In this document: positions 45,101 to 54,086 of the stretch, piece by piece
Layout of the letters: each line of letters opens with the position of its first letter
Position numbering within the stretch: the first letter of the stretch is position 1
Assembly (NCBI RefSeq): GCF_038096175.1
Contig: NZ_CP151099.1
Span: 498,501-562,500 of the forward strand
DNA from: Nostoc sp. UHCC 0302
GTDB lineage: Bacteria; Cyanobacteriota; Cyanobacteriia; Cyanobacteriales; Nostocaceae
Length of the DNA: 64,000 nucleotides
Reading direction: 5' to 3'
The notes under the pieces: model-generated
Database searches by the model: none
Told to the model about the DNA's origin: nothing
Seen by the model: the letters and a program-made list of their open reading frames with translations, nothing else
Program-made: the position numbers and the translations under genes

Positions 45101-47103
45101 AACTTGCCGACTTGGAAACTCGCTATCCCAAACTCCTCGCCCCCATTCTCCAACAAAGTTACTCTCCTTTGTCAACGAACGAAACCATTTTCGCATTGAG
45201 TACTGTTAGTTCTTCTACCAGCAGCGTATCAGAGGCACTCGATTTAGCCACTATTCTCAAAGTCTCTCAAACCCTTTCTAGCGAAATCGAATTAGACAAA
45301 CTTTTTTCTACTCTGCTGCAAGTTGTGATTGTCAATGCGGGAGCGGATAAGTGTGTATTGCTCCTATCTCAGCAGGATCACTTGATGGTTCAAGCTGTTA
45401 CCTATGCCGATTTTTACCCCATCCTGCTGAAGCCACAACCTCTCGAAGATAGTCAGCAGGATGTACCAATCAGTTTAATTAATACTGTCAGACGTAGCTT
45501 AAAACCAGCAGTAATTATTGATGCCAGCGTGCATCCGCAACTGCTCCGTGACCCCTATATTCAGCAACAGCAGCCTAAGAGCGTCCTGTGCAGCCCGATT
45601 TTACATCAAGGTAAGTTGCTCGGCATTTTGTATCTAGAAAATAACTTGGTGACTGGAGCATTTACTAGCGATCGCGTTGAATTACTCAACTTAGTTTGCA
45701 CTCAAGCCGCAATTTCCCTAGAAAATGCCCGACTCTATCAGCAATTGCTGGAGTATAACCAACAACTAGAACAGTCATACGCCGAATTTAATGCCGCTCA
45801 GTCTCGCTTCCATAATCTAGTAGACAACGTTCCTGGCGTTGTTTACCAATACCAAACGTCTAGTGATGGAGCAATATCTCTGACCTACATCAGTGCTGAC
45901 TGTTACAATTTGTACGAAGTTACGGCAGAGCAAGCGATCGCCAATGTACAAACCATTGTTGACCGAGTGCATCCCGAAGATGCTGCAAGTAATCAGCAAT
46001 CGATTGTTGACTCGATGCAAACGCTGACTCCCTGGCGATGGGAAGGTCGAATTGTGACAATATCTGGAATCGTGAAGTGGATTCACGGAGAAGCTCGAAT
46101 TCAACAACAGGCTGATGGTTCTGTAATTTGGGATGGAGTATTGTTGGATATCACTGAGCGCAAACAAGCCGAGCAAGCCTTGCAACAAAAATCACAAGAA
46201 TTAGAACAGGCGTTAAATGATTTGCAAAACGCGCAATTACAAATTGTGCAAAGTGAAAAGATGTCCGCATTGGGCAATTTAGTCGCAGGGGTAGCTCATG
46301 AAATCAATAACCCCGTGGGTTTTATTGCTGGGAATTTACAACCTGCTCTTGATTATGTCAAAGATACCTTTGGGTTAATTGATTTGTTTCAACAAGAATA
46401 TCCAAATCCTAGTGCAATAATTCAAGATGAGATGGAAGCGATCGACTTAGATTATATCCGTGAAGACTTGCCCAAATTAATTGATTCAATGAAACTGGGA
46501 GTTCAACGCATTCGCGATATTAGCACCAGCCTGAGAACTTTCTCTAGAGCCGATAAAGATTATAAAGTTCCGTTCAATATCCATGAGGGTATTGATAGTA
46601 CTATTTTGATTCTTAAGCATCGCCTGAAAGCAAATGAAACTCGCCCAGATATAGAGGTAGTTAAAAAGTTTGGTAATATTCCACAAATTGAATGTTTCCC
46701 TGGACAACTAAATCAGGTGTTCATGAACATTTTGGCGAATGCAATTGATGCTTTAGAAGAGTTCAATCACCAACGTGATTTTGCAGACATCCAAGCCCAT
46801 CCCAACCAGATCACAATTGAAACTCAACTAATTAATGAGCGCAAACGCGTTGAGATTCACATTCGAGACAATGGGATTGGGATGTCAGAACAGGTGAAGC
46901 AAAAGATTTTTGAACATTTGTTTACCACTAAAATGGTTGGCAAAGGAACAGGATTAGGGCTAGCGATCGCTCGTCAAATTGTAGTAGAAAAGCACAATGG
47001 AGCAATTATTGTCAATTCCATCCCCAATCAAGGAACGGAATTTATTATCACTTTACCTATTCAAGCAGAGATTGAAAGTTTAGCTAAAGCATCGATTCAG
47101 TAA
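42130..47103 (+). CDS. AAA ATPase/GAF/PAS/histidine kinase part of the split hybrid kinase
   Basis: A 1657-residue frame lying in the same frame as the upstream kinase, separated only by one TGA and 20 codons. In order: STAND-like ATPase with Walker A GFSGIGKTAVV (about 20) and Walker B VIFLDDLQWAD, a long helical-repeat region (about 430-1040), GAF (about 1060-1210), PAS (about 1235-1350, FHNLVDNVPGVVYQYQ), coiled coil, HisKA with GVAHEINNP, and HATPase ending in NGIGMSE...FTTKMVGKGTGLGLAIA. The ATG at 42130 lies inside the conserved linker and is not a natural start. Whether it is expressed by internal initiation or readthrough is unknown. Confidence 0.85.
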   Translation: MLLEAFAHVANGASELMLVAGFSGIGKTAVVNEVHKPIVRQRGYFIKGKYDQFQRNIPLSAFVHALQDLIAQLLCETDTQLEQWQINILAAVGENGQVLIEVIPELERIIGKQPAVVELSGSAAQNRFNLLFVKFIQVFSTREHPLVIFLDDLQWADSASLNLMKLLMGEETGYLLMIGAYRDNEVSVAHPLMLTLEEIAKTEATVNTLTLAPVSPADVNHLIADTLSCPLERTLPLTELVYQKAQGNPFFTTQFVKALYEDGLISFDFDAGFWQCDVAQVRSLALTDDVVEFMAIQLQKLPPKTQEVLKLAACIGNQFDLATLGIVYQKSQTETATDLWKALQEGFIIPTNEVYKFYQQDTDEISIISNPAEVIPSLTDTSQLSSYRFLHDRVQQAAYSLIPESQKKAAHLKIGQLLLQNTSPEAIETSIFDIVNQLNEGIDIITQQSEKYKIAQLNLIAGRKAKASTAYKAAVKYFAFGIEFLPENSWNSHYHLTFGLYRERAECEYLTGELHQAEKLFDLALNHAQDKFDQADIYAVQMYLKMTQGENIQAGFEAGLKGLSVMGMNLPLTVAEQQAAIKAQLEELNNQLAITRPADLFDLPEMSDPIKKVCMSLFADLWAVTYMGGDQYLSYLSPLLMINTSLKYGNAEGSGFAYCLYGMSLANQGDYQTAYEFGTLAIKLDRHFNSTKFIYKTNNIFAHTINPYNQHLKTNLALSRQSFQTSREAGDVVFGVWAVSFLIWAMLIKGDRLSDVYAETEKYLSYVQQVNDVNMLYAFKLQRQFLLSLQDISKNTDFLNDENHQEIPYIDVWRQKKNFEHGINWYCFLKLQLSYFYGHYVDAVAAAVEAEKTLAANAGFFPIIQYHFYYPLSLAALYSTATPEEKKQYWDILEQHQQIVEKWADNCPENFLHRYLLLSAEMAQISGKCMEAANFYDRAIAAAKANEYLQEESLANELAAKFYLNWSKERIAQEYLIEAYYGYARWGAKAKLADLETRYPKLLAPILQQSYSPLSTNETIFALSTVSSSTSSVSEALDLATILKVSQTLSSEIELDKLFSTLLQVVIVNAGADKCVLLLSQQDHLMVQAVTYADFYPILLKPQPLEDSQQDVPISLINTVRRSLKPAVIIDASVHPQLLRDPYIQQQQPKSVLCSPILHQGKLLGILYLENNLVTGAFTSDRVELLNLVCTQAAISLENARLYQQLLEYNQQLEQSYAEFNAAQSRFHNLVDNVPGVVYQYQTSSDGAISLTYISADCYNLYEVTAEQAIANVQTIVDRVHPEDAASNQQSIVDSMQTLTPWRWEGRIVTISGIVKWIHGEARIQQQADGSVIWDGVLLDITERKQAEQALQQKSQELEQALNDLQNAQLQIVQSEKMSALGNLVAGVAHEINNPVGFIAGNLQPALDYVKDTFGLIDLFQQEYPNPSAIIQDEMEAIDLDYIREDLPKLIDSMKLGVQRIRDISTSLRTFSRADKDYKVPFNIHEGIDSTILILKHRLKANETRPDIEVVKKFGNIPQIECFPGQLNQVFMNILANAIDALEEFNHQRDFADIQAHPNQITIETQLINERKRVEIHIRDNGIGMSEQVKQKIFEHLFTTKMVGKGTGLGLAIARQIVVEKHNGAIIVNSIPNQGTEFIITLPIQAEIESLAKASIQ

Positions 47104-47172
47104 GCAAATACCCAACCCTATAAGCCAAAGAGTTGAAATGTTAGGTATTTGCAGGAACACTAAATTGCTGTT

Positions 47173-47538
47173 CTAAGCACGAGTCAACAATTCTAAATTA
47201 TGACCATCAATGTCGTAGAAATAGAAACCACGACCTCCATTTCGATAATTTATCTGACCTTTATTGTGATGCATGGGGTCGCTACTATATTCCAAGTTTG
47301 CCTCTCTTATCCGTGCAAAAATAGCATCAAATTCCTCATCAGTGACATGGAATGCATAATGGTGCGACTCGAATTCTTCTCTGTCATCAAAGTCGAGTGT
47401 CAGTGAGTCATTGACACGCACCGCAGCAAAGTGACCAACGGGAGACTCAACTTTTAGCCCAAAGACTTTTGCAAAGAAGCGTGCTGCTGCTTCTTTATCT
47501 TGTGCAGGTACTATCGTGTGATTTAGAGTAATCGTCAT
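47173..47538 (-). CDS. VOC-superfamily (glyoxalase-fold) protein
   Basis: The 121-residue protein is a VOC-fold monomer: LNHTIVPAQDKEAAARFFAKVFGLK, the HYAFHV strand with a metal-type histidine, and a C-terminal FYFYDIDGHNLELLTR with DxDGHxLE. These enzymes include glyoxalases, dioxygenases and resistance proteins; the substrate is not predictable. It lies 115 bases downstream of the aldehyde dehydrogenase gene on the same strand. Confidence 0.87.
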   Translation of the reverse strand: MTITLNHTIVPAQDKEAAARFFAKVFGLKVESPVGHFAAVRVNDSLTLDFDDREEFESHHYAFHVTDEEFDAIFARIREANLEYSSDPMHHNKGQINYRNGGRGFYFYDIDGHNLELLTRA

Positions 47539-47653
47539 ATGAGACCTCCGCCCTTTATTTGGGCAGTTATTAAATCAAGTCACTATTAAGATTGATGAAA
47601 ACAACGTTCTTTTATTAGCGTTAGTGAGTTTTCTTCTATTTTATCTTTTGAGC

Positions 47654-49150
47654 TTAACTCCGGTTATCAATTTGGGCGCGTTGTAAACTTCCAGAAAAGT
47701 CTATATAAACACTCTTCCATTCTGTAAAAACATCTAAAGCGGTAGTCCCGGCCTCTCGGTGTCCGTTGCCAGTTTGTTTGACACCACCAAAGGGTAAGTG
47801 TACCTCTGCGCCGATAGTGGGGCCGTTAATATAGGTAATACCTGCTTCAATGTCACGCATGGCAGTAAAAGCTCTGTTGATATCGCGGGTGTAAACTGAT
47901 GAAGAAAGACCGTAATTGCTATCGTTGAGAATTGCGATCGCTTCTTCAAAAGAGTTAACCTCAATCAATGCCACCACTGGCCCGAATATCTCTTCACGGG
48001 CGACGCGCATATTGGGAGTTACACCATCTAGGATGGTTGGTTGAAAGAAATGACCGTTTTTGAGATGGTCTTCGTTAACAATTTCCCCACCAATTAGCAC
48101 CTTTGCTCCTTCCTCACGGGCAATATTCAAATATTCACTCACCCTTTGGAGTTGCCTTTCATTAATTATCGGCCCGATATCTGTATCGGGGTCAGTGCCA
48201 GCACCCAAGCGTAACTTGCTGGTACGCTCATAAAGCATCGCAGTAAATTTTTCTTTGATGTCGCGATGTAAAATCAAGCGACTAGTAGCTGTACACCGTT
48301 GACCGGTTGTGCCAAAAGCGCCCCAAACCGCACCATCTAGTGCTAGTTCTAAGTCAGCATCTTCCATCACCACTTGGGCATTTTTACCGCCCATTTCTAA
48401 ACAGACACGTTTGTGAGTGCGTCCACAAGTAGCGCCAACAAAAGCACCCGTTTCTGAAGAACCTGTAAACGATACTAAATCAATATTAGGATGTTCAACT
48501 AAAGCCTTACCTACCTCTTCACCTACCCCATGCACTAAGTTAATTACTCCTGGTGGTAAACCTGCGGCTGCGAAAATCTCAATCAACTTAGTTGCACAGG
48601 CGGGAGTATCTTCAGCAGGTTTAAGGATAACTGTATTGCCACACACCAAGGCTGGCATAGCTTTCCAGCAAGGAATTGCCACGGGAAAATTCCAGGGAGT
48701 AATTAAGGCGCATACTCCTATAGGCATTCGCACTGTCATGGCGAATTTGTTGGGCATTTCCGAGGGTGTAGTTTGACCAAATAGTCGCCGTCCTTCGCCA
48801 GCACTATAAAAAGCGCAGTCTACACCTTCTTGGACATCTCCTCTCGCCTCTGTCAGGGGTTTACCCATTTCTCGACTAATTAACTGGGCAAGTTCTTCTT
48901 TATGTTCAAGTAATAGTTCACCAACGCGAAAGATGTATTCTGCCCTAGCTGGGGCTGGGACTTTTCGCCAACTGTGGTAGGCTTTGCGGGCGGCGGCTAC
49001 AGCTATATCTACATCACTAATTTGAGAACGGGGAAAAGTGGCAACGACTTCGGTCTTATCAGCAGGGTTGCGACTTTCTAAAGTTGCTTCGTCTACAGCA
49101 GTTAACCATTGACCGTCGATATAATTGCGGCAAGATAATATAGTTGTCAT
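47654..49150 (-). CDS. NAD(P)-dependent aldehyde dehydrogenase
   Basis: A normal-length (498) [34 protein letters not shown] in the cofactor site, FTGSSETG, the catalytic glutamate in [12 protein letters not shown], the catalytic cysteine in [14 protein letters not shown], and [13 protein letters not shown]. The EMGGKN and GQRCTA variants fit the ketoglutarate-semialdehyde or piperideine-carboxylate branch, but substrate cannot be fixed from the sequence. It may form a small catabolic set with the cyclase-family gene upstream (49292-50014). Confidence 0.92.
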   Translation of the reverse strand: MTTILSCRNYIDGQWLTAVDEATLESRNPADKTEVVATFPRSQISDVDIAVAAARKAYHSWRKVPAPARAEYIFRVGELLLEHKEELAQLISREMGKPLTEARGDVQEGVDCAFYSAGEGRRLFGQTTPSEMPNKFAMTVRMPIGVCALITPWNFPVAIPCWKAMPALVCGNTVILKPAEDTPACATKLIEIFAAAGLPPGVINLVHGVGEEVGKALVEHPNIDLVSFTGSSETGAFVGATCGRTHKRVCLEMGGKNAQVVMEDADLELALDGAVWGAFGTTGQRCTATSRLILHRDIKEKFTAMLYERTSKLRLGAGTDPDTDIGPIINERQLQRVSEYLNIAREEGAKVLIGGEIVNEDHLKNGHFFQPTILDGVTPNMRVAREEIFGPVVALIEVNSFEEAIAILNDSNYGLSSSVYTRDINRAFTAMRDIEAGITYINGPTIGAEVHLPFGGVKQTGNGHREAGTTALDVFTEWKSVYIDFSGSLQRAQIDNRS

Positions 49151-49291
49151 ATTTAAATCGCTAATTAAGTATTGAGTGCATAGCTACTGCTATCTTATGA
49201 GGCAATACCCTGATAGGTATTGATTTAGAGTATGCACTGTTCCAGTAGGTTGCGTTTTATCTTACCTAAATAATAACCGCTATAAATAAAA

Positions 49292-50014
49292 TCAAGGCAC
49301 TAGCGCCAACACAGCAGCAGGAGAACCGGAACCGTCCCTTAGTCTAAGGACACCAATAATCAGGGTAGTACCTTGAGGTGGCAGCTGATCTAAATTGGTA
49401 AGGTTTTCCAACACAATGCGGGGTTGTTCTAAAACTAAGCAATTACTGGCAAAACTATTATCTTGTCCAGGGTCTACACCATGAGTATCAATCCCTATCC
49501 CCGCAATTTGCCGTTCATTAAGTAAAAACTGGGTGGCATCGCTGCCAAACCCTGGAAAATGCATAATTCCTTCGGCATCCTGGTTGAAGAAGGCATTTTT
49601 ATCTGACCACTTTTTTTCCCAACCAGTGTTGAGTATGACTAAGCTGCCAACAGGAATTTGACCATATTGTTCCTCCCAACTCAGAACATCGGTAATCGGG
49701 AGGGTATAGTCAGGATTACTTGCCGCAGCTTGGCGAATATCTATAACTACCGCAGGTACAATTAACGACTGGGCGGAGTATTGATCAATTCCTACACCGG
49801 AATCGTGAAAACTGTTAGGGGCATTGATGTGGGTAGCGCTATGTTCACCCAAAGAGAAACGCCGCAGATAATAGCCATCCTGTGATATTTCTGCGAAAGT
49901 TGTGAATTCTACTGAAGGGTCACCAGGCCATTGGGGAATAGCCGTATCAATTATATGGCTCAGGTGTATAACCTTTGAGTAAGTGATCCTGTTTTGTGCT
50001 TGGGGTTGTATCAT
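49292..50014 (-). CDS. Cyclase-family (kynurenine-formamidase-like) protein
   Basis: A 240-residue protein of the cyclase family: VIHLSHIIDTAIPQWPGDPSVEF, SLGEHSATHINAPNSFHDSG (the HxGTHxDxPxH motif, here HSATHINAPNSFH, so the middle Asp is Asn), DIRQ, TGWEKKW, and GIGIDTHGVDPGQD. The family includes kynurenine formamidases and isatin hydrolase, Mn- or Zn-dependent. The Asp-to-Asn change in the metal motif may alter metal binding. It is 141 bases upstream of the aldehyde dehydrogenase gene on the same strand. Confidence 0.85.
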   Translation of the reverse strand: MIQPQAQNRITYSKVIHLSHIIDTAIPQWPGDPSVEFTTFAEISQDGYYLRRFSLGEHSATHINAPNSFHDSGVGIDQYSAQSLIVPAVVIDIRQAAASNPDYTLPITDVLSWEEQYGQIPVGSLVILNTGWEKKWSDKNAFFNQDAEGIMHFPGFGSDATQFLLNERQIAGIGIDTHGVDPGQDNSFASNCLVLEQPRIVLENLTNLDQLPPQGTTLIIGVLRLRDGSGSPAAVLALVP

Positions 50015-50509
50015 CCCAGCCTTGTATTCAATAGCAGGGTTAACAAAAAACAGCTAGCAAGTTTCTACAGAGGTAATCCCAAAGCTTTGGCAAGAAAAAA
50101 TAGCGGTTAGTTACCGTAGAACTTGATATTTAAGATAAATAATCCCCCAAAAAACCTATAAATTATAGGTTTTTTGGGGGGTTCAAATGTTGCAGCAAAA
50201 AGTGAATTAGTCTTAAGTTAACAACCAATAGGTTAATTTTTGTTTAATGAAAAATTAAGTTTAGGTTAATAACTAATGTTAATAGCATCATTTATTACAC
50301 TAAACACCCACAATTCACAGCTCCAAATACTTGCAGTAAGATGCTTTCGTAACATTTACATAAATTCATTTTGTAAAAATTGATTCTTGTGTTGAAAAAG
50401 CACTTTCAGGGTGGGGTAAGGGTGTAGGGTATAAAAAATTAATTCTTGACTTACACACCAATCCCTTTAAACCCTGCACCGAAGGGGTGAGCAACTGTTC
50501 GCTAATTTC
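50015..50509. other. Intergenic region upstream of the cyclase gene
   Basis: No gene. It contains the strong hairpin at 50144-50180 and, near the element boundary, GGGTAAGGGTGTAGGGT-like spacer repeats (about 50410-50430). The cyclase gene promoter is presumably in the first 130 bases. Confidence 0.45.
50144..50180. terminator. Hairpin with 17-bp stem
   Basis: CCCCCAAAAAACCTATA (50144-50160) pairs exactly with 50164-50180 across AAT. It has the form of a terminator but lies 130 bases upstream of a minus-strand gene, so what it terminates is unclear; a leader or antisense transcript is possible. Confidence 0.55.
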
Positions 50510-50518
50510 TGGACAGAA

Positions 50519-50701
50519 CTACCCATCACTGCCTTTTTGTCCAATTATCAACTGATCTACATACTCTCTAAGGAGTTCTTGCCAGTTAGGGACGGATCTT
50601 AATTTGTCTTTAACCCCTGGTTTTACCTTGAAGCAAATTGGATCTTTGTCCAGTGGCGTGTCACTGGTAAAACCTAATTTATGATTTTTCTGAAACGGCA
50701 T
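50519..50701 (-). CDS. Small RHH-like protein divergent from the TnpB-like gene
   Basis: Sixty residues from the ATG at 50701 (a TTG at 50707 would add two). The sequence MPFQKNHKLGF is followed by PICFKVKPGVKDKLRSVPNWQELLREYVDQLI, which reads as one beta strand and two helices, the pattern of a ribbon-helix-helix DNA-binding protein; the call is inference. It is transcribed away from the TnpB-like gene from a 59-base shared space, an arrangement that suits a repressor of both genes. The stop overlaps the left inverted end of the element. Confidence 0.6.
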   Translation of the reverse strand: MPFQKNHKLGFTSDTPLDKDPICFKVKPGVKDKLRSVPNWQELLREYVDQLIIGQKGSDG

Positions 50702-50760
50702 ACACAAATCCCGTAAATATTGATATACTAATGTTTAACATACATTGAGAGGTCGAATCA

Positions 50761-52221
50761 ATGCCTTCGCTCACCTACGTTAAAGGTCTGCCTACACCAG
50801 CAAATGAGCTAAACGCTTTAGGCTTCACTGATTTTGAGATGTTCCTAGAAGCGTTTGCACCCATCTTTCGATGTGCTGCAATTGAAACCATTAATCATTT
50901 ACTGTCGGGTGCTGAGTTTAATAAATCAATGTGGAACACTTATTTGCAAAAGACTTACCAAATGAGTAAGCGTCATGCTAATAGTGTAATCGCTTATGCA
51001 AAAGGCAGGGTAGACGGTGCAAAAGAGCATCGTACTTTGCATATTAAAACGTTAGAAGGGAAGACAAAATCAATTGAATCCTGGATCAAAAAAGCAGAAC
51101 GCAAATTAAAACTTGCTCAAAAATTTTACGCTAAAAAGAATTGGCAGAACTCAAAAACAGGTTGCAATTTCCCACTATCCTGTTCAGTAAAACACAAAGA
51201 AACTAACTGGCATAATTTAAAGTTTCAAATTCATAATAAAAAACGCAAACTTTATCTAATAAAATCTAAAATAAAATCTTTAGGATGTAAGCCTATTAAG
51301 GTATCCGTCCTTCATGAACAAGTTTTTATTGTTGGTTCTAAAGATGAAAATTTTGGGAATCAAGTTGCACAGTGGGACGGAAAAACAATTAAATTTCGCG
51401 TTCCTGCTTGCCTAGAAGCTCGGTTTGGAAAGTATATCATTTCCAATATTGGGAATTTTGAACGCAACATCAACCGATTGCCTGAAACAGGAGCCAAGAC
51501 TTGGCACTTTTTCAAAAAAGATTGTAAGTGGAATGCGGCGGTACAGTTTACACCTTCTGATGTAAAGCGCCAATCAAAGGATCGTGCTTATGGTGCAATT
51601 GGGATTGACATGAATCCTGGCTCTATTGGTTGGAGTTATGTTGATACCGAAGGTAATTTAAAATCTCATGGTCAAATCCCGCTAGAAATGGGATTACCGT
51701 CTGGTAAGCAGCAAGCTCAGATTGTTGATGCTTGCTTGATTTTGGCTAACCTTGCAATTCGTTATGCTTGTCCAGTTGTCTGTGAAGAATTAGACTTTTC
51801 AGACAAGAAAGAACGTTTAGGTGAGCAAGGTAGAAAGTATTCTAGAATGCTTTCTAACTGGGCATATAGCGAATTTTATAAACAATTAAACTCAATTCTA
51901 TCGAATCGTGGTGTTGAACTTATAACGGCTAACCCAGCCTACTCCAGCCTTATTGGATTAGTAAAATATATAAAAATGTATGGATTATCTAGCGACTGCG
52001 CTGCGGCGTTAGTAATAGCTAGACGAGGGATGAGACTATCAGAAAAAATACCTTGTGCCATAACCGCCTATTTTGAGGTGAACTCAGACAAGCACGTATG
52101 GCACAATTGGTCACAACTAAATAAAAGAATCAAACGTTCGAGTAAGATAAATCGCAGACACGACTATTTTACTCTTCCTGACTGGAGTTTCTTGGTCAAC
52201 CTCGAAAACGAGGAAGCGTAA
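50761..52221 (+). CDS. TnpB-like RuvC nuclease lacking the zinc finger
   Basis: The 486-residue protein has the RuvC triad of TnpB/Cas12 proteins: GIDMNPGSIGW with D283, VVCEELDFSDKKER with E342, and SSDCAAALVIARRG with D412. The N-terminal half is basic and helical, as expected for RNA/DNA-binding parts. Between motifs II and III the zinc-finger cysteines of standard TnpB are missing (ANPAYSSLIGLVKYIK). The group is often labelled IS200/IS605 accessory TnpB-related. The start ATG follows GAGAGG. In known systems the guide RNA comes from the 3' end of the gene and the element's right end; whether that holds here is not shown. All three catalytic residues are intact. Confidence 0.85.
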   Translation: MPSLTYVKGLPTPANELNALGFTDFEMFLEAFAPIFRCAAIETINHLLSGAEFNKSMWNTYLQKTYQMSKRHANSVIAYAKGRVDGAKEHRTLHIKTLEGKTKSIESWIKKAERKLKLAQKFYAKKNWQNSKTGCNFPLSCSVKHKETNWHNLKFQIHNKKRKLYLIKSKIKSLGCKPIKVSVLHEQVFIVGSKDENFGNQVAQWDGKTIKFRVPACLEARFGKYIISNIGNFERNINRLPETGAKTWHFFKKDCKWNAAVQFTPSDVKRQSKDRAYGAIGIDMNPGSIGWSYVDTEGNLKSHGQIPLEMGLPSGKQQAQIVDACLILANLAIRYACPVVCEELDFSDKKERLGEQGRKYSRMLSNWAYSEFYKQLNSILSNRGVELITANPAYSSLIGLVKYIKMYGLSSDCAAALVIARRGMRLSEKIPCAITAYFEVNSDKHVWHNWSQLNKRIKRSSKINRRHDYFTLPDWSFLVNLENEEA

Positions 52222-52262
52222 GCACTAAGAAAGAATGTTTTGCACTTACACCGTGGAGTGAG

Positions 52263-52303
52263 GTATGGACAAAATATCTAGGTTTGGGTAGTTCTGTCCA
52301 TAC
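52263..52303 (+). other. Hairpin at the right end of the TnpB-like element
   Basis: GTATGGACA (52263-52271) pairs with TGTCCATAC (52295-52303) around a 23-base loop that holds part of the right inverted end. Such a structured right end would be the expected place for the 3' part of a guide RNA scaffold, or a terminator. Confidence 0.45.
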
Positions 52304-52305
52304 AT

Positions 52306-53292
52306 TTAGAAGCGGCTTTGTCCTGAACATTCAAATAAATGTAAACCCAACTGCTGGGAAAGTTCTTCACATACCTTCACTCCCCGTACACTGTTACCAC
52401 GTGCATCGAGCCGCGGTGAAAACACTCCTATTCCCATCTTGTGCGGTACAACAGCTAGAATTCCACCACAAACACCGCTTTTAGCAGGAATACCAACTTT
52501 ATAAGCCCACTCACCAGCAAAGTTATACATCCCACAGGTGTACATAACGCTGAGAATATCTTTGATGTAACGGCTATCTACCGCTTGTTCTTTTGTGATT
52601 GGGTTAATACCTCTGTTAGCAAGGGTAGCTGCCATCAATGCTAAGTCTTGACAATTGACGATCACAGCACACTGTTGGAAATAGAGATCCAAAGCTTCTT
52701 CTATATTTCGGTCAATCATGCCAAAGTTGAGCATCAGGTATGCCATTGCGCGGTTGCGATGTCCTGTACTCCGTTCTGAGGTAAAAGCTGAGATATCAAC
52801 AAACACATCCCGATCTCGACCAATATACCGCCGGAACATATCCAACATCCGATTAAGACGTTCCGTTGGGCCAGAACCCTTGATTAAGCTAGTGGTTGCG
52901 ATCGCCCCAGCGTTTACCATTGGATTATAAGGTCGCTTCGATTGCTCATCTAGGACAATCGCGTTAAATGCATCCCCTGTGGGTTCCACGCCAACTCTAG
53001 TCAACACATAATCTAGCCCATGATCTTCTAAGGCGAGTCCGTAGGCAAATACTTTGGAAATTGACTGAATTGTAAAAAGCTGCTCATAGTCCCCAACTTC
53101 GTAAACTTGACCATCTACTGTCACAATGCAAATGCTGAACAAGTCGGGGTTTACCTTTGCTAGTTCGGGAATGTAGTTCGCTACTGCTCCCTCTTGCATT
53201 GACTTGTACTTGGAATGCAACTCTTTAAGAATATCTGGTAGAACGATTTCTAAATCTCCTTGGTTTACATGAAGCTGACAGCTTACTCTCAA
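52306..53292 (-). CDS. glsA: Glutaminase A
   Basis: A beta-lactamase-fold glutaminase of 328 residues: the active-site serine and lysine in [26 protein letters not shown] with the NAGAI motif, [24 protein letters not shown], and [25 protein letters not shown]. It hydrolyses glutamine to glutamate and ammonia. The longest start is a TTG at 53292; other starts with AAGGAG are not in frame, so the N-terminus is uncertain by about 20 residues. The stop is 5 bases from the end of the TnpB-like element. Confidence 0.9.
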   Translation of the reverse strand: MRVSCQLHVNQGDLEIVLPDILKELHSKYKSMQEGAVANYIPELAKVNPDLFSICIVTVDGQVYEVGDYEQLFTIQSISKVFAYGLALEDHGLDYVLTRVGVEPTGDAFNAIVLDEQSKRPYNPMVNAGAIATTSLIKGSGPTERLNRMLDMFRRYIGRDRDVFVDISAFTSERSTGHRNRAMAYLMLNFGMIDRNIEEALDLYFQQCAVIVNCQDLALMAATLANRGINPITKEQAVDSRYIKDILSVMYTCGMYNFAGEWAYKVGIPAKSGVCGGILAVVPHKMGIGVFSPRLDARGNSVRGVKVCEELSQQLGLHLFECSGQSRF

Positions 53293-54086
53293 AAATCATA
53301 CTTTATCTATCGTTACTTCGGTAAATTTATACCGTTGTATATAAAATCACAACAAAAAGTTTTCTCTAACCGTTTGGGAAACTTTCCGGATTTTCTCATC
53401 ATACTTTTCTTCCCATGTAAGAAAAGTACAACACCTATTTTTTATACACAGTACTACTTAAAAAGCAAGTTACATATACAACTAGTTTTAATCTAAGTAT
53501 TTTGTACGCAAGTTATACCTAAAATAGCTAGCTAAAACTTTAAAAAAAGATAATGAATTTTAGATTATTCCCGTGATTATCTCATATATAAGCTTTGCAA
53601 TAACTTATTCTTAGCCAATATGAAGATTTGGTAAAATAATTGATTTTAGGTATTTATTCTCATGCCTTTTCAGAAAATGGATATTAGCTTTGGAAAGTGA
53701 TGCCTAAAAACTAATGTACTTTTTTATACATATGTAGCTGTGACCTTTCTAGATAGTCCTGGTTAAAGCTGTGTTAGTTTGGGCTGTCGTAAATATGAAC
53801 TTTTGTAAAGATTTTTTTGACTTACCGAAAAAAACGTTACATAGCTAGAATCCGCAGTTGAGAAAGGTTTTGACCTTGCGATCGCAATTTAAATTTGATA
53901 AGTTTACTAAGATTTACGCTAAAACCCTGATCCCCAAGCTAAAAGGTTCATGCTAGTCTGTTGCAGTTATAAATAAAAAGTGAAAGCGGAACGAGTTCGA
54001 GTTTTCCGGGGGGAAATCACTCTCACTGGTGAGAAATCCCAAGAATTATAAAACTTAAGTTCTACAGTCGCTTTAAAATCTGACGC
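53293..54086. other. A+T-rich intergenic region with a GC-rich leader before the RlpA-like gene
   Basis: No gene in about 790 bases. The last 100 bases before 54087 hold a GC-rich segment (CGGGGGGAAATCACTC, then CACTGGTGAGAAATCCC) that can form a small stem TCTCAC/GTGAGA, possibly a structured leader of the RlpA-like gene. Confidence 0.4.

Larger units (their letters stand above)
50510..52300 (+). mobile_element. TnpB-like element with perfect 16-bp inverted ends
   Basis: TGGACAGAACTACCCA at 50510-50525 is the exact reverse complement of 52285-52300. Between them lie only a small minus-strand gene and a TnpB-like gene, which together fill the interval. No TnpA transposase is present. No target duplication is visible. 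IS200/IS605 elements do not normally carry long inverted terminal repeats, so this may be a derived or stand-alone TnpB element. Its right end is 5 bases from the glutaminase stop codon. Confidence 0.7.

Noticed and set aside
50761-52221. Cas12k of a CRISPR-associated transposon
   Set aside because: It is shorter than Cas12k, its catalytic residues are intact, and there are no tnsB, tnsC, tniQ genes or CRISPR array nearby.
53990-54086. Confident c-di-AMP riboswitch
   Set aside because: Only general G-rich similarity is present; the conserved core of the known motif could not be found by eye.
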